64,000 bases of DNA from positions 1 to 64,000 of the forward strand of contig DUBE01000046.1 in the NCBI GenBank assembly GCA_012960475.1, written 5' to 3'. Of the stretch, positions 44,874 to 53,714 are shown piece after piece. The notes under the pieces are model-generated. The model ran no database searches and was not told the DNA's origin. It saw only the letters and a program-made list of their open reading frames with translations. The stretch's first letter is position 1. Each line of letters opens with the position of its first letter. A program made the translations under genes and the position numbers. Source of the stretch: Planctomycetota bacterium. GTDB taxonomy: Bacteria > Planctomycetota > UBA1135 > GCA-002686595.

Positions 44874-47800
44874 ATGCGCCTCGTCTCCACAACCACTCTC
44901 ATGCTGGCCTTACTGGTCGGTTCTGCGCACGCTCAAGTCGACTTGCCTAGCAGGGGGGCGCGTAAGCCCCTGCCGGGGCGACCGGTGGTCACACCTGTGG
45001 GCCAGGAGCGTTCTGGTAGTCGGGCGGTCAAGACTGAGAAGCCCGCGCTGGTTTGCACCATATGTAGCCTCAAGAAGACCGACCTGCCCATCAAGTGGGA
45101 CAGCCCGACAGGTCTGCAGGAAGAGCATTGTGAGCGCTGTCAGGCTCATCGTCTGTTCCGCATTCCTGATAGGGCTGGTCTGCCCGGAGGAGAAGCGGGA
45201 GGATTGGACCTGCCGGGGTACAAGGTTGGTGTGAGTGACCCAGAGGGCACCAGCGAGGCGGGTCTGATACAAGGAGTTCACAGGGGTTCCCTGCGTGCCG
45301 CCGCCCATGTGATTTTTGCAGAGTTGGCCCGGCATCGGCGGACGGATGATTCGCTGCTGGATCAGGCTCTTGAGAGTTTGCTCGGTATGGGGCCTGAAGG
45401 GCGTGAGGTATGCGTTGAGGCTCTTGCCAGCGATCACGGCCCCACGGTCCTGGTGGCCGGGCGCTACTTTTTGGCCTCTAGCGAGGGGCGCGATCGGGAT
45501 CTTGTGGCCCAGCGTCTGTCGTCCCGCACCCCTGGTTCGGTGGGGGGCATCCTGTTGCGCATGTTGCACCAATTGGATCCGGTGCGGGCGAATCCAGAGT
45601 TGCTCGCCCACCTGATCGATCATCCCCAGAACAGTCTGCGTGCGGCGGCTCACAACCTCCTCAAGGAGGCGCCCAGGCCAGAGTGGATTCCATTCTTGTT
45701 GCCGGCACTCAAGTCAGACAGCGCAGATGCACGTTGGCGGGCAGCGGATTTGATTGCGGGTACGGGTGATGCGGCGGCGGTTCCTATTCTGCTTGAACAT
45801 CTGCATGATCCGCGAGCCAAGGTTGCTCGGCGGGTGGTGGCGTTCATGGCCCGTTTCAATGGCGAGACGATCGAAGTTGAACTCATGCGCCGTGCGTTTG
45901 GCCAGCGTTGGATTCTGCGTCCTTCGGCCTACGCGGTCTTGGCTTTGGTGGAGCGCGAGGATGCGCGCCAAACACCCTTGCTCGGGCCGGGTCATGTAGA
46001 TGCCTTGCTGCGGGGCATGAACGTCAAAGATCCTTTCGTGGCAGGGACCTGTGCCTTGGCCTTGGCGGGGATTGGTTTTCGTGACGAGAACCCCAGCGAG
46101 AGCCCCTGGTTGGATTCGGTCGTTCCCAATCAGTTGGTTTCCTTGATTGCAGGGCAGGTATTTTTCAAGGACCGCGAAGCGCTGGTAGGCGCGGCCGTGC
46201 GGCGCTTGCAGATGATTACCAGCAAGAGCACTGGTGCGGTTGCGGGTACCTGGATCAAGTGGTGGCGCGAGAACCGTCGCGGCTTCCGGGCCTCACGGGC
46301 GATCTTGCCGATTCAGGCCTCGGATGTCCTGCGCTTGAGAGTGGATTGCATGGATCGTGCGCGCGCTCAGGGGTTCAGTTTGCTTGGTCCCGCCTGGCTG
46401 GATCAGGCGCCGCCGGATGCTGGAGTCGAACCGATTTATCTGTCCGCGCAGGATGCTCGGGAGATGATGGGAATGCTCCAGGGAACCGGCGTGTTCGGAG
46501 GTCAGCGGCTGCCCGGAGTGTGGGGCGCCGAGCATGCTCGTGGTCGCGCCTTGAGCCTGAGTGTGGGTCAGCAGAAAAAGACCTTTGTCTACGGGCCGGG
46601 ATCGGCTACCCCATGGTTTGAGCGCACTTTTGCCTCATTGGATGCGCTGCGGCAGCGTTACCGCTGGCAGCGCTTTTATCGTCAGGACATCCATGGGGAT
46701 CGCATAGGTCTGGTCCGCGCGGAAGGAGAGGCCTACGCTTCCCCAGCAGTCAGCGTTGTTGTTCGAGCACAGAAGACAGCCGAGTTGGTGTTGGCCTGGA
46801 TGGCCGAAAAGAGTCCCATCGATCGGGACCTGGGCCTGCTTGAATTGGAGAACTTGCGATTGGTTTCTGGGGCTCTTGGGGAAGACCATGTGCGGTCCTT
46901 GATGGACCTGCTTGCGGAGGAACGCTACTGGAATCAGCGCTCCCGACGCTTGACCGAGCTGGTTCAATTTTGCGGTGGCTTGCATGCGGACAAGGAGCAG
47001 GGGCCTTTTCAAGATGGTCTGGGCAAGGACCTGATCGGCCTATTGCACGACAAGTTTGATGTGGAGGCAGCGCTGCCGATTTCGGCATTGATCAGTCTAG
47101 GAGGAGCTGCGGGAGAACGTGCTGCGGCCGGCGATTCCCGCCCCCTCTTGCGCGGAATCTCCGCGGGCTTGTTGGCTAAGAGGGGTGCAATGACAGATGT
47201 AGATCTGTTGATGATTCTGTTCGATGATAGTGATGAAGCCGTGGAGGTGGCCACTGTGCGGGCGGCTGGACAGAACGGGATAGTTGAAGCTCAGGAGGCC
47301 ATAGCTATTCGCGCAGGAAGCGGCACTCCGGCGGTACGTGCCCAGGCCCTGCGTTCTCTGGGGCAGATTGGTGGCTTGCGGGCCAGGGATGTTCTGCTGA
47401 CCAGTTTGACCGAGCCTGGGGGGCGCTACCGTCTGCCCGCCGCTGAGGGTCTGGTTGCGCTGGCCGATCCGCGCACCTCCGAGATCTTTCTTTCCATGCT
47501 GCGCACCGGGCGCGATCCGGGTTTGATCGAAGCAGGTCGCAAGGGGCTGATGGCCCTTGGAAGTTCGGCGCACTTTACCCTCATGAGCGCTCTCAATTCC
47601 AGTTCCCTTGAGGTGCGCAAAGGCGCGGCGCTGATTCTGGCACGTCAGCGAATCCCTGAAGCGGCCCCCGTATTGATTCGCCTGAGCGTGGAAGAGCCAA
47701 AGAACCTGGCCCTCTTGCACGAACTGTGTGTGCTGTCCTGCGTGGACTTCAGGAACGAGCCCGACTCCACCGCAGCCTGGTGGTCATGGTGGGATACGGT

Positions 47801-48077
47801 GCGTCGTGATGATGCACTCTCATGGTTCCGTGCAGCTTGCGAGGCCCGCGTCATGTCCGCGCCCCTACCGGCCGAGTTCGAACTCAAGAATGCCAATAGC
47901 ACGGTGCCTGCGTTTCTTTTGACTGTCCTGGGCAGGGAGGAAACTTGGTTGGCAGAGCGTGCGCGCCGGGAACTGGAAGTTTTTTTGGGAGGCGAGTTGG
48001 ACCCACTCCCTCGTAAGGCTCAAGATCGTGAATTGTGGATTCAGACCCTGGAACAATCTTTGCGCCGCGGCAATTGA
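44874..48077 (+). CDS. Exported HEAT-repeat protein with CxxC...CxxC motif
   Basis: A 1067-residue exported protein (signal peptide MRLVSTTTLMLALLVGSAHAQ). Near the N-terminus two CxxC pairs (CTIC at 61-64, CERC at 86-89) could bind zinc or a metal cluster. Most of the rest is made of HEAT/PBS-lyase-type repeats, for example LLKEAPRPEWIPFLLPALKSDSADARWRAADLIAG and VRAQALRSLGQIGGLRARDVLLTSL. A non-repeat insert lies around residues 490-720. Such proteins are protein-binding scaffolds; the partner is unknown. The ATG fits the signal peptide; the track's GTG lies 7 codons upstream. A transglycosylase gene begins at its stop codon. Confidence 0.75.
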   Translation: MRLVSTTTLMLALLVGSAHAQVDLPSRGARKPLPGRPVVTPVGQERSGSRAVKTEKPALVCTICSLKKTDLPIKWDSPTGLQEEHCERCQAHRLFRIPDRAGLPGGEAGGLDLPGYKVGVSDPEGTSEAGLIQGVHRGSLRAAAHVIFAELARHRRTDDSLLDQALESLLGMGPEGREVCVEALASDHGPTVLVAGRYFLASSEGRDRDLVAQRLSSRTPGSVGGILLRMLHQLDPVRANPELLAHLIDHPQNSLRAAAHNLLKEAPRPEWIPFLLPALKSDSADARWRAADLIAGTGDAAAVPILLEHLHDPRAKVARRVVAFMARFNGETIEVELMRRAFGQRWILRPSAYAVLALVEREDARQTPLLGPGHVDALLRGMNVKDPFVAGTCALALAGIGFRDENPSESPWLDSVVPNQLVSLIAGQVFFKDREALVGAAVRRLQMITSKSTGAVAGTWIKWWRENRRGFRASRAILPIQASDVLRLRVDCMDRARAQGFSLLGPAWLDQAPPDAGVEPIYLSAQDAREMMGMLQGTGVFGGQRLPGVWGAEHARGRALSLSVGQQKKTFVYGPGSATPWFERTFASLDALRQRYRWQRFYRQDIHGDRIGLVRAEGEAYASPAVSVVVRAQKTAELVLAWMAEKSPIDRDLGLLELENLRLVSGALGEDHVRSLMDLLAEERYWNQRSRRLTELVQFCGGLHADKEQGPFQDGLGKDLIGLLHDKFDVEAALPISALISLGGAAGERAAAGDSRPLLRGISAGLLAKRGAMTDVDLLMILFDDSDEAVEVATVRAAGQNGIVEAQEAIAIRAGSGTPAVRAQALRSLGQIGGLRARDVLLTSLTEPGGRYRLPAAEGLVALADPRTSEIFLSMLRTGRDPGLIEAGRKGLMALGSSAHFTLMSALNSSSLEVRKGAALILARQRIPEAAPVLIRLSVEEPKNLALLHELCVLSCVDFRNEPDSTAAWWSWWDTVRRDDALSWFRAACEARVMSAPLPAEFELKNANSTVPAFLLTVLGREETWLAERARRELEVFLGGELDPLPRKAQDRELWIQTLEQSLRRGN

Positions 48078-48715
48078 ATTCGGCCCGGCGGGTCCTGACC
48101 AGGTTGTTGATCCTGTGCAGCTTGCTGGTGGCCGTGGGCTGGTTGGTGCATGATGATCAGGGTCGTCCGATTGTCCGGGCCATTGTCGAAGACTACTCAA
48201 AACAACGGGGTATACGATTGGTTGGCGAGCGTTGGCCCGCGATCTTCGAGGCAGCCAAGAAAGAAGACCTGGATCCGAGCCTGGTGGCGGGAATCATGTG
48301 GTCCGAAAGCCGCGGGGTGAGTGGCAGGGTTTCTTCGATTGGCGCCTTGGGTCTGATGCAATTGATGTTGACTGCTGCCAGTGATGCAGCCGAGCGTTTG
48401 GGCCTCGAGGCTCCTGACCACGACACTCTGCTCCATGATGATGCCCTCAACCTGGCCTTGGGCTGCAATCACCTGGCCTGGCTGCGAGATTCCACCCCGG
48501 AGTGGAACGCGGAGGCGTTGCTGGTGGCCTACAACACTGGGCGCGGGCGGTTGTTGGAGTGGTCTCAGGAAGCTGGGTCCTATCAACTGTGGGTCGCCAG
48601 CCAAGAGATCCGTCACCGTGCGGGGCGGTCCATGAGCCCTGCACTGCTTTACGCCCGTGAGACCCTGCGGGTGCGCAACGCCTTTCGCGAGCAATTCGCA
48701 GGTGACCAGCGGTGA
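48074..48715 (+). CDS. Lytic transglycosylase (SLT family), membrane-anchored
   Basis: Protein of about 213 residues with one N-terminal helix (VLTRLLILCSLLVAVGWLV) followed by an SLT domain. Family motifs are present: SLVAGIMWSESRG with the catalytic Glu, then SSIGALGLMQLM, and later LLVAYNTGRGRLLEW. It would cleave peptidoglycan glycan strands in the periplasm. I chose a TTG that overlaps the HEAT-protein stop (TTGA), the same arrangement as at 59091. The track's GTG start 13 codons earlier is equally possible in sequence terms. Confidence 0.85.
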   Translation: MNSARRVLTRLLILCSLLVAVGWLVHDDQGRPIVRAIVEDYSKQRGIRLVGERWPAIFEAAKKEDLDPSLVAGIMWSESRGVSGRVSSIGALGLMQLMLTAASDAAERLGLEAPDHDTLLHDDALNLALGCNHLAWLRDSTPEWNAEALLVAYNTGRGRLLEWSQEAGSYQLWVASQEIRHRAGRSMSPALLYARETLRVRNAFREQFAGDQR

Positions 48716-48815
48716 ATTTGCGGGACTTCTACAAGGGTCTTTCCAACCCAGGCTAGGTGGGGGCGTAGCTCTGCGTTTACCCTGTGCGGCTCCACAAGCA
48801 TTCTTTGCCCAATCC

Positions 48816-49838
48816 ATGCCCCAGCCAGCCCCGACCCCTGCCATGCCCGATGTGTCCACCGATGTCTCCCCTGAGGAAATTCAGCAGGCGAGTTCCTGGG
48901 TCGCCGATCTTCAGGCCTCTCTCGGTGAGGTCTTGGTGGGGCAGGAGGCACTCTGCCGCGACCTGACCCTGGCCTTGCTCACCGGTGGTCATGTGCTGCT
49001 GGAAGGCGTCCCGGGACTGGCCAAGTCCCTGGCGGTTTCCTGTCTGGCGGACGCTGTGGACGCGAGTTTCTCGCGCTTGCAGTTTACTCCGGACCTTCTG
49101 CCTTCAGACTTGGTGGGGACTGAGGTCTACGATGCACGTGAGCACACTTTCAGCGTGCGCCGCGGACCGATCTTCGCGCACTTTGTCTTGGCAGATGAGA
49201 TCAACCGTGCCCCCGCCAAGGTGCAGTCGGCCTTGTTGGAAGCCATGCAAGAGCGTCATGTTTCTATTGGCGGCGAGACAATGGAATTACCCCAGCCGTT
49301 CTTGGTGTTGGCTACCCAGAACCCGATCGAACAGGACGGTACTTATCCCTTGCCCGAGGCTCAGCTTGATCGCTTTGCCCTCAAGAGCGTGGTGGGCTAT
49401 CCCTCCGCTGTAGAGGAGCTTGAGATCATGGACCGCATGTCCCGCACTGCGCCAAAGACCAGCGTGAGTCGAGTGGTGACTCTGGATGTGATCAATAAGA
49501 GCCGCGCCATCGTGGACCGCATTCATTTGGATGATCGTCTGGGGCGCTACATTGTCAACCTGGTGCAGGCGACTCGCGATCCCGCGAGTGTGGGCTTGGG
49601 CGACTTGGCCCCTTATTTGCAATACGGTGCCAGTCCCCGGGCATCGATCTGGTTGGCTCTGACCTCCCGGGCCAGTGCGTTCATGGACCATCGAGGTTAT
49701 GTGATTCCGGCGGATGTGAAGGCGATCGCTCCTGCGGTCCTGCGTCACCGCATCCTGACCACCTACGAAGCGGAGGCCGAGGGCGTGACCTCGGATGATT
49801 TGATCGAACGCTTCTTGGAGACTGTGCCAGTTCCCTGA
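48816..49838 (+). CDS. MoxR-family AAA+ ATPase (Bat operon)
   Basis: A 340-residue MoxR ATPase, thought to act as a chaperone for VWA-domain partners. Walker A is degenerate but typical for MoxR (LLEGVPGLAKSLAV). Walker B FVLADEINRAPAKVQSALLEAMQE, sensor LATQNPIEQDGTYPLPEAQLDRF and the C-terminal lid with PRASIWL are present. The start is one of two close Met codons (MPQPAPTPAM); the track includes about 50 extra residues overlapping the transglycosylase. It heads a tightly packed run of seven further genes that match the Bat (Bacteroides aerotolerance) layout. Confidence 0.92.
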   Translation: MPQPAPTPAMPDVSTDVSPEEIQQASSWVADLQASLGEVLVGQEALCRDLTLALLTGGHVLLEGVPGLAKSLAVSCLADAVDASFSRLQFTPDLLPSDLVGTEVYDAREHTFSVRRGPIFAHFVLADEINRAPAKVQSALLEAMQERHVSIGGETMELPQPFLVLATQNPIEQDGTYPLPEAQLDRFALKSVVGYPSAVEELEIMDRMSRTAPKTSVSRVVTLDVINKSRAIVDRIHLDDRLGRYIVNLVQATRDPASVGLGDLAPYLQYGASPRASIWLALTSRASAFMDHRGYVIPADVKAIAPAVLRHRILTTYEAEAEGVTSDDLIERFLETVPVP

Positions 49839-49859
49839 ACTCTGCTCGCCCCCTCAATT

Positions 49860-50807
49860 GTGCCCGTCACAGAGTCCACATCGAAGAGCCCCAAGGTTGT
49901 CCACCAAGGCAGTTTGGCGCCGGAGTTTGCAGCTCGGGTTCGTCAGCTTCAGTTGCGCACCCATCGCTTGGTCAACACTGCGCTGACCGGTGGGTATCGC
50001 AGCGTCTTTCGTGGGCAGGGCATCGAGTTCGAAGAGGTGAGGCCCTATGTGCCCGGGGATGATGTGCGCGGGATCGATTGGAATGTGACCGCGCGCACAG
50101 GCAAGCCGCACATCAAGAGTTACCGTGAAGAGCGTGAGCTCAGCGTGCATTGCCTTGTGGATCAAGGCCTCGGCATGGGCTTTGGAACCCGTCGCTGGTC
50201 CAGGCGTGAAGCGGCGGCTCAATTGGTGGGGCTCTTTGCCAAGGTGGCAGCGCGCAATCAGGACCGGGTGGGCTTGACGCTTTATGGCCCAGAGCCCGGG
50301 CTGCACTTGGACCCGCGCAAATCTACGCGCCACATCCAGCGCCTCATTCGTGAGGTGATGGTGGCTCAGCCCTTCGATGTGCCGGGGGACCTGAAGCGCG
50401 TTCTTGAGGGATCTCTGCGTGCCTTGCGCCGTCGTTCGTTGGTTTTGATTTTCTCGGATTTCGCTGACGCAGGTGGGCGCGGTTGGGTGCGGGCCATGCG
50501 TGCGCTGGCAGCGCGTCATGATGTGATCGGCGTGCGTTTGGTGGATCCCTTCGAGGTGCGTCTCCCCAAGGTTGGCCGCTTTGCCATCGAGGATCTCAAT
50601 GGGGGAGATTGGAACTGGATCGATGCTGCGGACAGGGGTGTACGCGAAGGCTGGCAGCAGGCTGCCGAGCAGCGCAAAGCTGAGATTCACGGAGCTCTGC
50701 GGGAATCCAGGGCTTCGCGCATCGACATTTCCTTGGACGAAGATCTAGCCGCGCCGATCTTGCGTTTCTTTCGATTGCGCATGGCGCGGACGGGGCGAGC
50801 AAAATGA
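49860..50807 (+). CDS. DUF58 protein
   Basis: Protein of 315 residues starting with GTG. The DUF58 signature is GQGIEFEEVRPYVPGDDVRGIDWNVTARTGKPHIKSYREERE. A VWA-like fold follows (LSVHCLVDQGLGMGF, SLVLIFSDFADAG), in which the metal-site DxSxS is replaced by DQGLG. DUF58 proteins sit between MoxR and VWA genes and are thought to be part of the same envelope complex. The stop overlaps the next start by 4 bp. Confidence 0.92.
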   Translation: MPVTESTSKSPKVVHQGSLAPEFAARVRQLQLRTHRLVNTALTGGYRSVFRGQGIEFEEVRPYVPGDDVRGIDWNVTARTGKPHIKSYREERELSVHCLVDQGLGMGFGTRRWSRREAAAQLVGLFAKVAARNQDRVGLTLYGPEPGLHLDPRKSTRHIQRLIREVMVAQPFDVPGDLKRVLEGSLRALRRRSLVLIFSDFADAGGRGWVRAMRALAARHDVIGVRLVDPFEVRLPKVGRFAIEDLNGGDWNWIDAADRGVREGWQQAAEQRKAEIHGALRESRASRIDISLDEDLAAPILRFFRLRMARTGRAK

Positions 50808-51643
50808 GCTTGCTGGTTCTCACCCTGTGTCTGCAACAGGCCACCTTGCATGCGGAGCCCGTCCAGGTGCAGGTGGGTCAGCCCGTGACCTGGACCTTGG
50901 TTGTGGAGCATGATGTGGACGAGGCTGTGGATCTGGAGAGTCTCGCTCAGCCTTCGGATGACACCTGGGTCCTGCTCAGTGGGCCCGAGGTGGCCCGTGT
51001 TCGGGATGGGGAGCGGGCCAGCACTCGCATCCAGTGGTCTCTCTTCTCTCTTGAGGGGGGGGACCGAGCCTTGCCCGGGCTTGAGGTTTCTCTCTCCAGC
51101 GGCCTGAAACTAACGGCTTTGGCTGGAAACCTGGAGGTGATTGGTGATCTGGGACCTGCTGAGGATGCACCGCGTCCCCTGGGTGGACCCATTGCGCCCC
51201 CGACCGAAGCGACCTCCTCTGCTGCGGGCATGTGGTACCTGGCTCTGCTGCCCTTGATTCTGGCTGGGGCCTACTTTCTGCGCCGGGGGCGGGCGGAGCC
51301 TCAGGTATCCAACCCGGTGCCTCCGGTGGATCTGGCAGCGCTGCTTGCGGGCAGCGCCGATTCTGGTGATTTTGCTGCGGCTCTCTCCGGACGCATCCGT
51401 GAATCCATCGACACAGAACAATGCGTGCCGCGCCAAGGCATGATCGATGAGGACTGGATTCAAGATGTGCGCGCACGTGGGGGAATCGACCTGGTTGTCA
51501 TTGATGACGCCCAGCAACTCTTGGCCTGGGCCGACACCCTGGAATTCGGTCAGGTGCAGCCCTCCAAAATGGCCCTGAGTGATGCCCTTGAGCGAGTCGA
51601 AGTTCTTCTTGCCAGGGCTCAAACGACGGAGGCCGTGGCATGA
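50804..51643 (+). CDS. BatD/DUF4381-like membrane protein
   Basis: A 279-residue protein with a short signal-like N-terminus. An outer beta domain follows (VQVGQPVTWTLVVEHDVDE...GGDRALPGLEV) that looks like a BatD-type immunoglobulin fold. One membrane helix near residue 150 (MWYLALLPLILAGAYFLRR) leads to a cytoplasmic helical tail of about 110 residues. Position and design match the small DUF4381 proteins between DUF58 and the first VWA gene. The role is probably complex assembly. It overlaps both neighbours by 4 bp. Confidence 0.65.
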   Translation: MSLLVLTLCLQQATLHAEPVQVQVGQPVTWTLVVEHDVDEAVDLESLAQPSDDTWVLLSGPEVARVRDGERASTRIQWSLFSLEGGDRALPGLEVSLSSGLKLTALAGNLEVIGDLGPAEDAPRPLGGPIAPPTEATSSAAGMWYLALLPLILAGAYFLRRGRAEPQVSNPVPPVDLAALLAGSADSGDFAAALSGRIRESIDTEQCVPRQGMIDEDWIQDVRARGGIDLVVIDDAQQLLAWADTLEFGQVQPSKMALSDALERVEVLLARAQTTEAVA

Positions 51644-52692
51644 TCGGCATCTTGATCCAAGAGCCCACCCGCACTCTGGCACAAGGTCAAGTGGAGTTTC
51701 TTGGGGTGTCCCTGGCGGATCCCTGGTTCCTTCCTCTGCTCCTGGGTCTGCCCCTGGTGGCCTGGCTCGCAAGGGAACGTCGTCGTGCGATTCCCGCCCG
51801 GGCGCCGATGATCGCCCATGAGTTGCCCAGCACCTGGCGTGTGCGTTTTTCCTGGTTGCCTCTGGCCCTCGAAGTGGCGGCTTTGGCCTGTGCGCTTTTC
51901 GCCCTGGCGCGGCCCCTTCAGGGGGAGATCTACCTGACCAGCGAAAATGAAGGGGTGGATATCGTGCTTCTCCTGGATCGTTCCACTTCCATGGAACAGG
52001 GGCAAGAGGGCTCAGGCGAACGGCGCTTCGATATTGCCAAGCGGGCGGTGGGGGACTTCGCCGTGCGGCGTATGACTGACCGGGAAGGAGCTGCGGACAA
52101 TGTCTGCCTGGTCGGCTTTGCCATGTTCACCGAGTTGCTGTGTCCGTTTACCTTGGACGCGGGAGCCATTTCGGGAGTTCTGAAGGATTTGGATGTGGAG
52201 CAGCGCCGGGACCTGGACGGTACCAGCATCGGTCTTGCGGTCTCCGAGGCTGTACGGTTGCTGGAGCTGAGTGAAGCCAAGTCCAAGGTGGTGGTGATCT
52301 TGACCGACGGGGAAGACACCACTGGTCTGATCGATCCAATGGATTCCGCGCGGCTTGCGATGGAAAAGGGCGTGCGCATCTACGCGGTTTTTGCAGGTCC
52401 ACGAGTGGTGACTCGCTATGACCCTGTGACCCGCCGACGGGTTAATACTCCCGTGCGAGTCAAACTCCTGCCCGCCTTGGCCAAGGTTACTGGCGCTCGC
52501 TTCTTCCATGCCCAGGACGAGGCCGAGTTGGAAGAGGCTTATGCGGAGATCGAACGGCTGGAACGCACCCCGCGCATCGAGCAGACTCAGGCCGAGCACT
52601 TTGACCTCTATCGCTCTTGGATTCTGGCGGCCATGTTGTTGTTCAGCTGCGCTCAGTTTTCACGTCATTCCTGGGCCAGGAGGACTCCATGA
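51640..52692 (+). CDS. VWA-domain membrane protein, BatA-like
   Basis: A 350-residue protein with two N-terminal helices (DPWFLPLLLGLPLVAWLA, PLALEVAALACALFALARPL), a VWA domain and a C-terminal helix. The metal-ion-dependent adhesion site is intact: DRSTSM, a later Thr in DGTSIGLAVSEAV, and LTDGEDTT. BatA-type proteins display the VWA domain in the periplasm. MoxR is the likely partner ATPase. The stop overlaps the second VWA gene by 4 bp. Confidence 0.88.
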   Translation: MIGILIQEPTRTLAQGQVEFLGVSLADPWFLPLLLGLPLVAWLARERRRAIPARAPMIAHELPSTWRVRFSWLPLALEVAALACALFALARPLQGEIYLTSENEGVDIVLLLDRSTSMEQGQEGSGERRFDIAKRAVGDFAVRRMTDREGAADNVCLVGFAMFTELLCPFTLDAGAISGVLKDLDVEQRRDLDGTSIGLAVSEAVRLLELSEAKSKVVVILTDGEDTTGLIDPMDSARLAMEKGVRIYAVFAGPRVVTRYDPVTRRRVNTPVRVKLLPALAKVTGARFFHAQDEAELEEAYAEIERLERTPRIEQTQAEHFDLYRSWILAAMLLFSCAQFSRHSWARRTP

Positions 52693-53714
52693 TCGCGTTG
52701 CTTGGTTTCGAGATCTTGCGTCCCCTGGATCTTGCTTGGATCGGTCTGGCGCCCTTGTTGTTGTTGTTGGGCCGGGCGGCTTACGTGCGTACTCAGGCCG
52801 ATGTGCTCTTGATGGTGGACCCCCAGCGCGCGGCGGCGTTCTTTGGGGATCGTTCTTTGCTGGCGGCGCGGGTGCGCCTGTACTGCGCGGTCTTGGCGTT
52901 GGTTCTTGCGGGTCTTTCTCTCTCGGGCCCGGTGCGTGGCTTCACCCTGCGCGAGATTCAACGTCAGGGGGTGGACCTGGTGTTCTGTTTGGATGCGAGC
53001 AAGTCCATGCTGGTGGAGGACCTGGGCCTGAGTCGGTTGGACGAAGCCAAGCGCCAGATCAAATCGGTTTTTCCCAAGCTTGCAGGGGATCGAGTGGCAT
53101 TGATTTCGTTCTCTGGCGAAGCCCGCCGCATTGCGCCCTTGACCCGGGACCTACGCACTCTGGGTTGGTTCTTGGACGGTGTGGATCCCGCAGATCATGC
53201 CCTGGGGGGCACGGATCTGGCGGCGGCCTTGAGCGATGCCCTGGACCTTTTTGATGGTCGCACAGGAGCCAGTGAAGCCATCGTGTTGATTACCGATGGG
53301 GAAGACCATGGAGGTCGAGGCCTTGAAGTTGCGGTGGAAGCGGCGCGTCGCGGGATCGCCGTGCATGTGCTCGGGGTCGGTACACAGGCCGGGGGCAAGA
53401 TTCCCATGACCAATGGTGGCTGGGTGCGTGGCCCCGATGGCAAGGAAGTAGTCTCCCGTCTGGCATCGGAAACCTTGCAGGAGGTGGCCCGGGTTACCGG
53501 AGGCAAGTATGTGGGGGTCGAGGGCGCTGTACTGGGTCTTGAGCGTTTGTACCGCGAGGGGATTTCCACCCTTGAGGGACAAGTTTACGATCAGGGTATG
53601 GAGCGCGTACCCCATGACCGTTTTCAGTGGCCTCTGGTGCTGACGATTGCGTGCATGGCCGTATCCATGTTGTTGAACGAGCGCCGGTCCAGGGCGGAAG
53701 AGGTGGCCTCATGA
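52689..53714 (+). CDS. VWA-domain membrane protein, BatB-like
   Basis: The second VWA protein, 341 residues, with the same architecture as its neighbour: two N-terminal helices, a VWA domain, then a last helix (WPLVLTIACMAVSMLL). The MIDAS residues are present as DASKSM, GGTDLAAALSDAL and ITDGEDHGG. Paired VWA genes are characteristic of Bat operons. The ATG (MIALLGFEILRPLDLAW) overlaps the previous stop; the track start 24 codons earlier is inside that gene. Confidence 0.88.
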   Translation: MIALLGFEILRPLDLAWIGLAPLLLLLGRAAYVRTQADVLLMVDPQRAAAFFGDRSLLAARVRLYCAVLALVLAGLSLSGPVRGFTLREIQRQGVDLVFCLDASKSMLVEDLGLSRLDEAKRQIKSVFPKLAGDRVALISFSGEARRIAPLTRDLRTLGWFLDGVDPADHALGGTDLAAALSDALDLFDGRTGASEAIVLITDGEDHGGRGLEVAVEAARRGIAVHVLGVGTQAGGKIPMTNGGWVRGPDGKEVVSRLASETLQEVARVTGGKYVGVEGAVLGLERLYREGISTLEGQVYDQGMERVPHDRFQWPLVLTIACMAVSMLLNERRSRAEEVAS

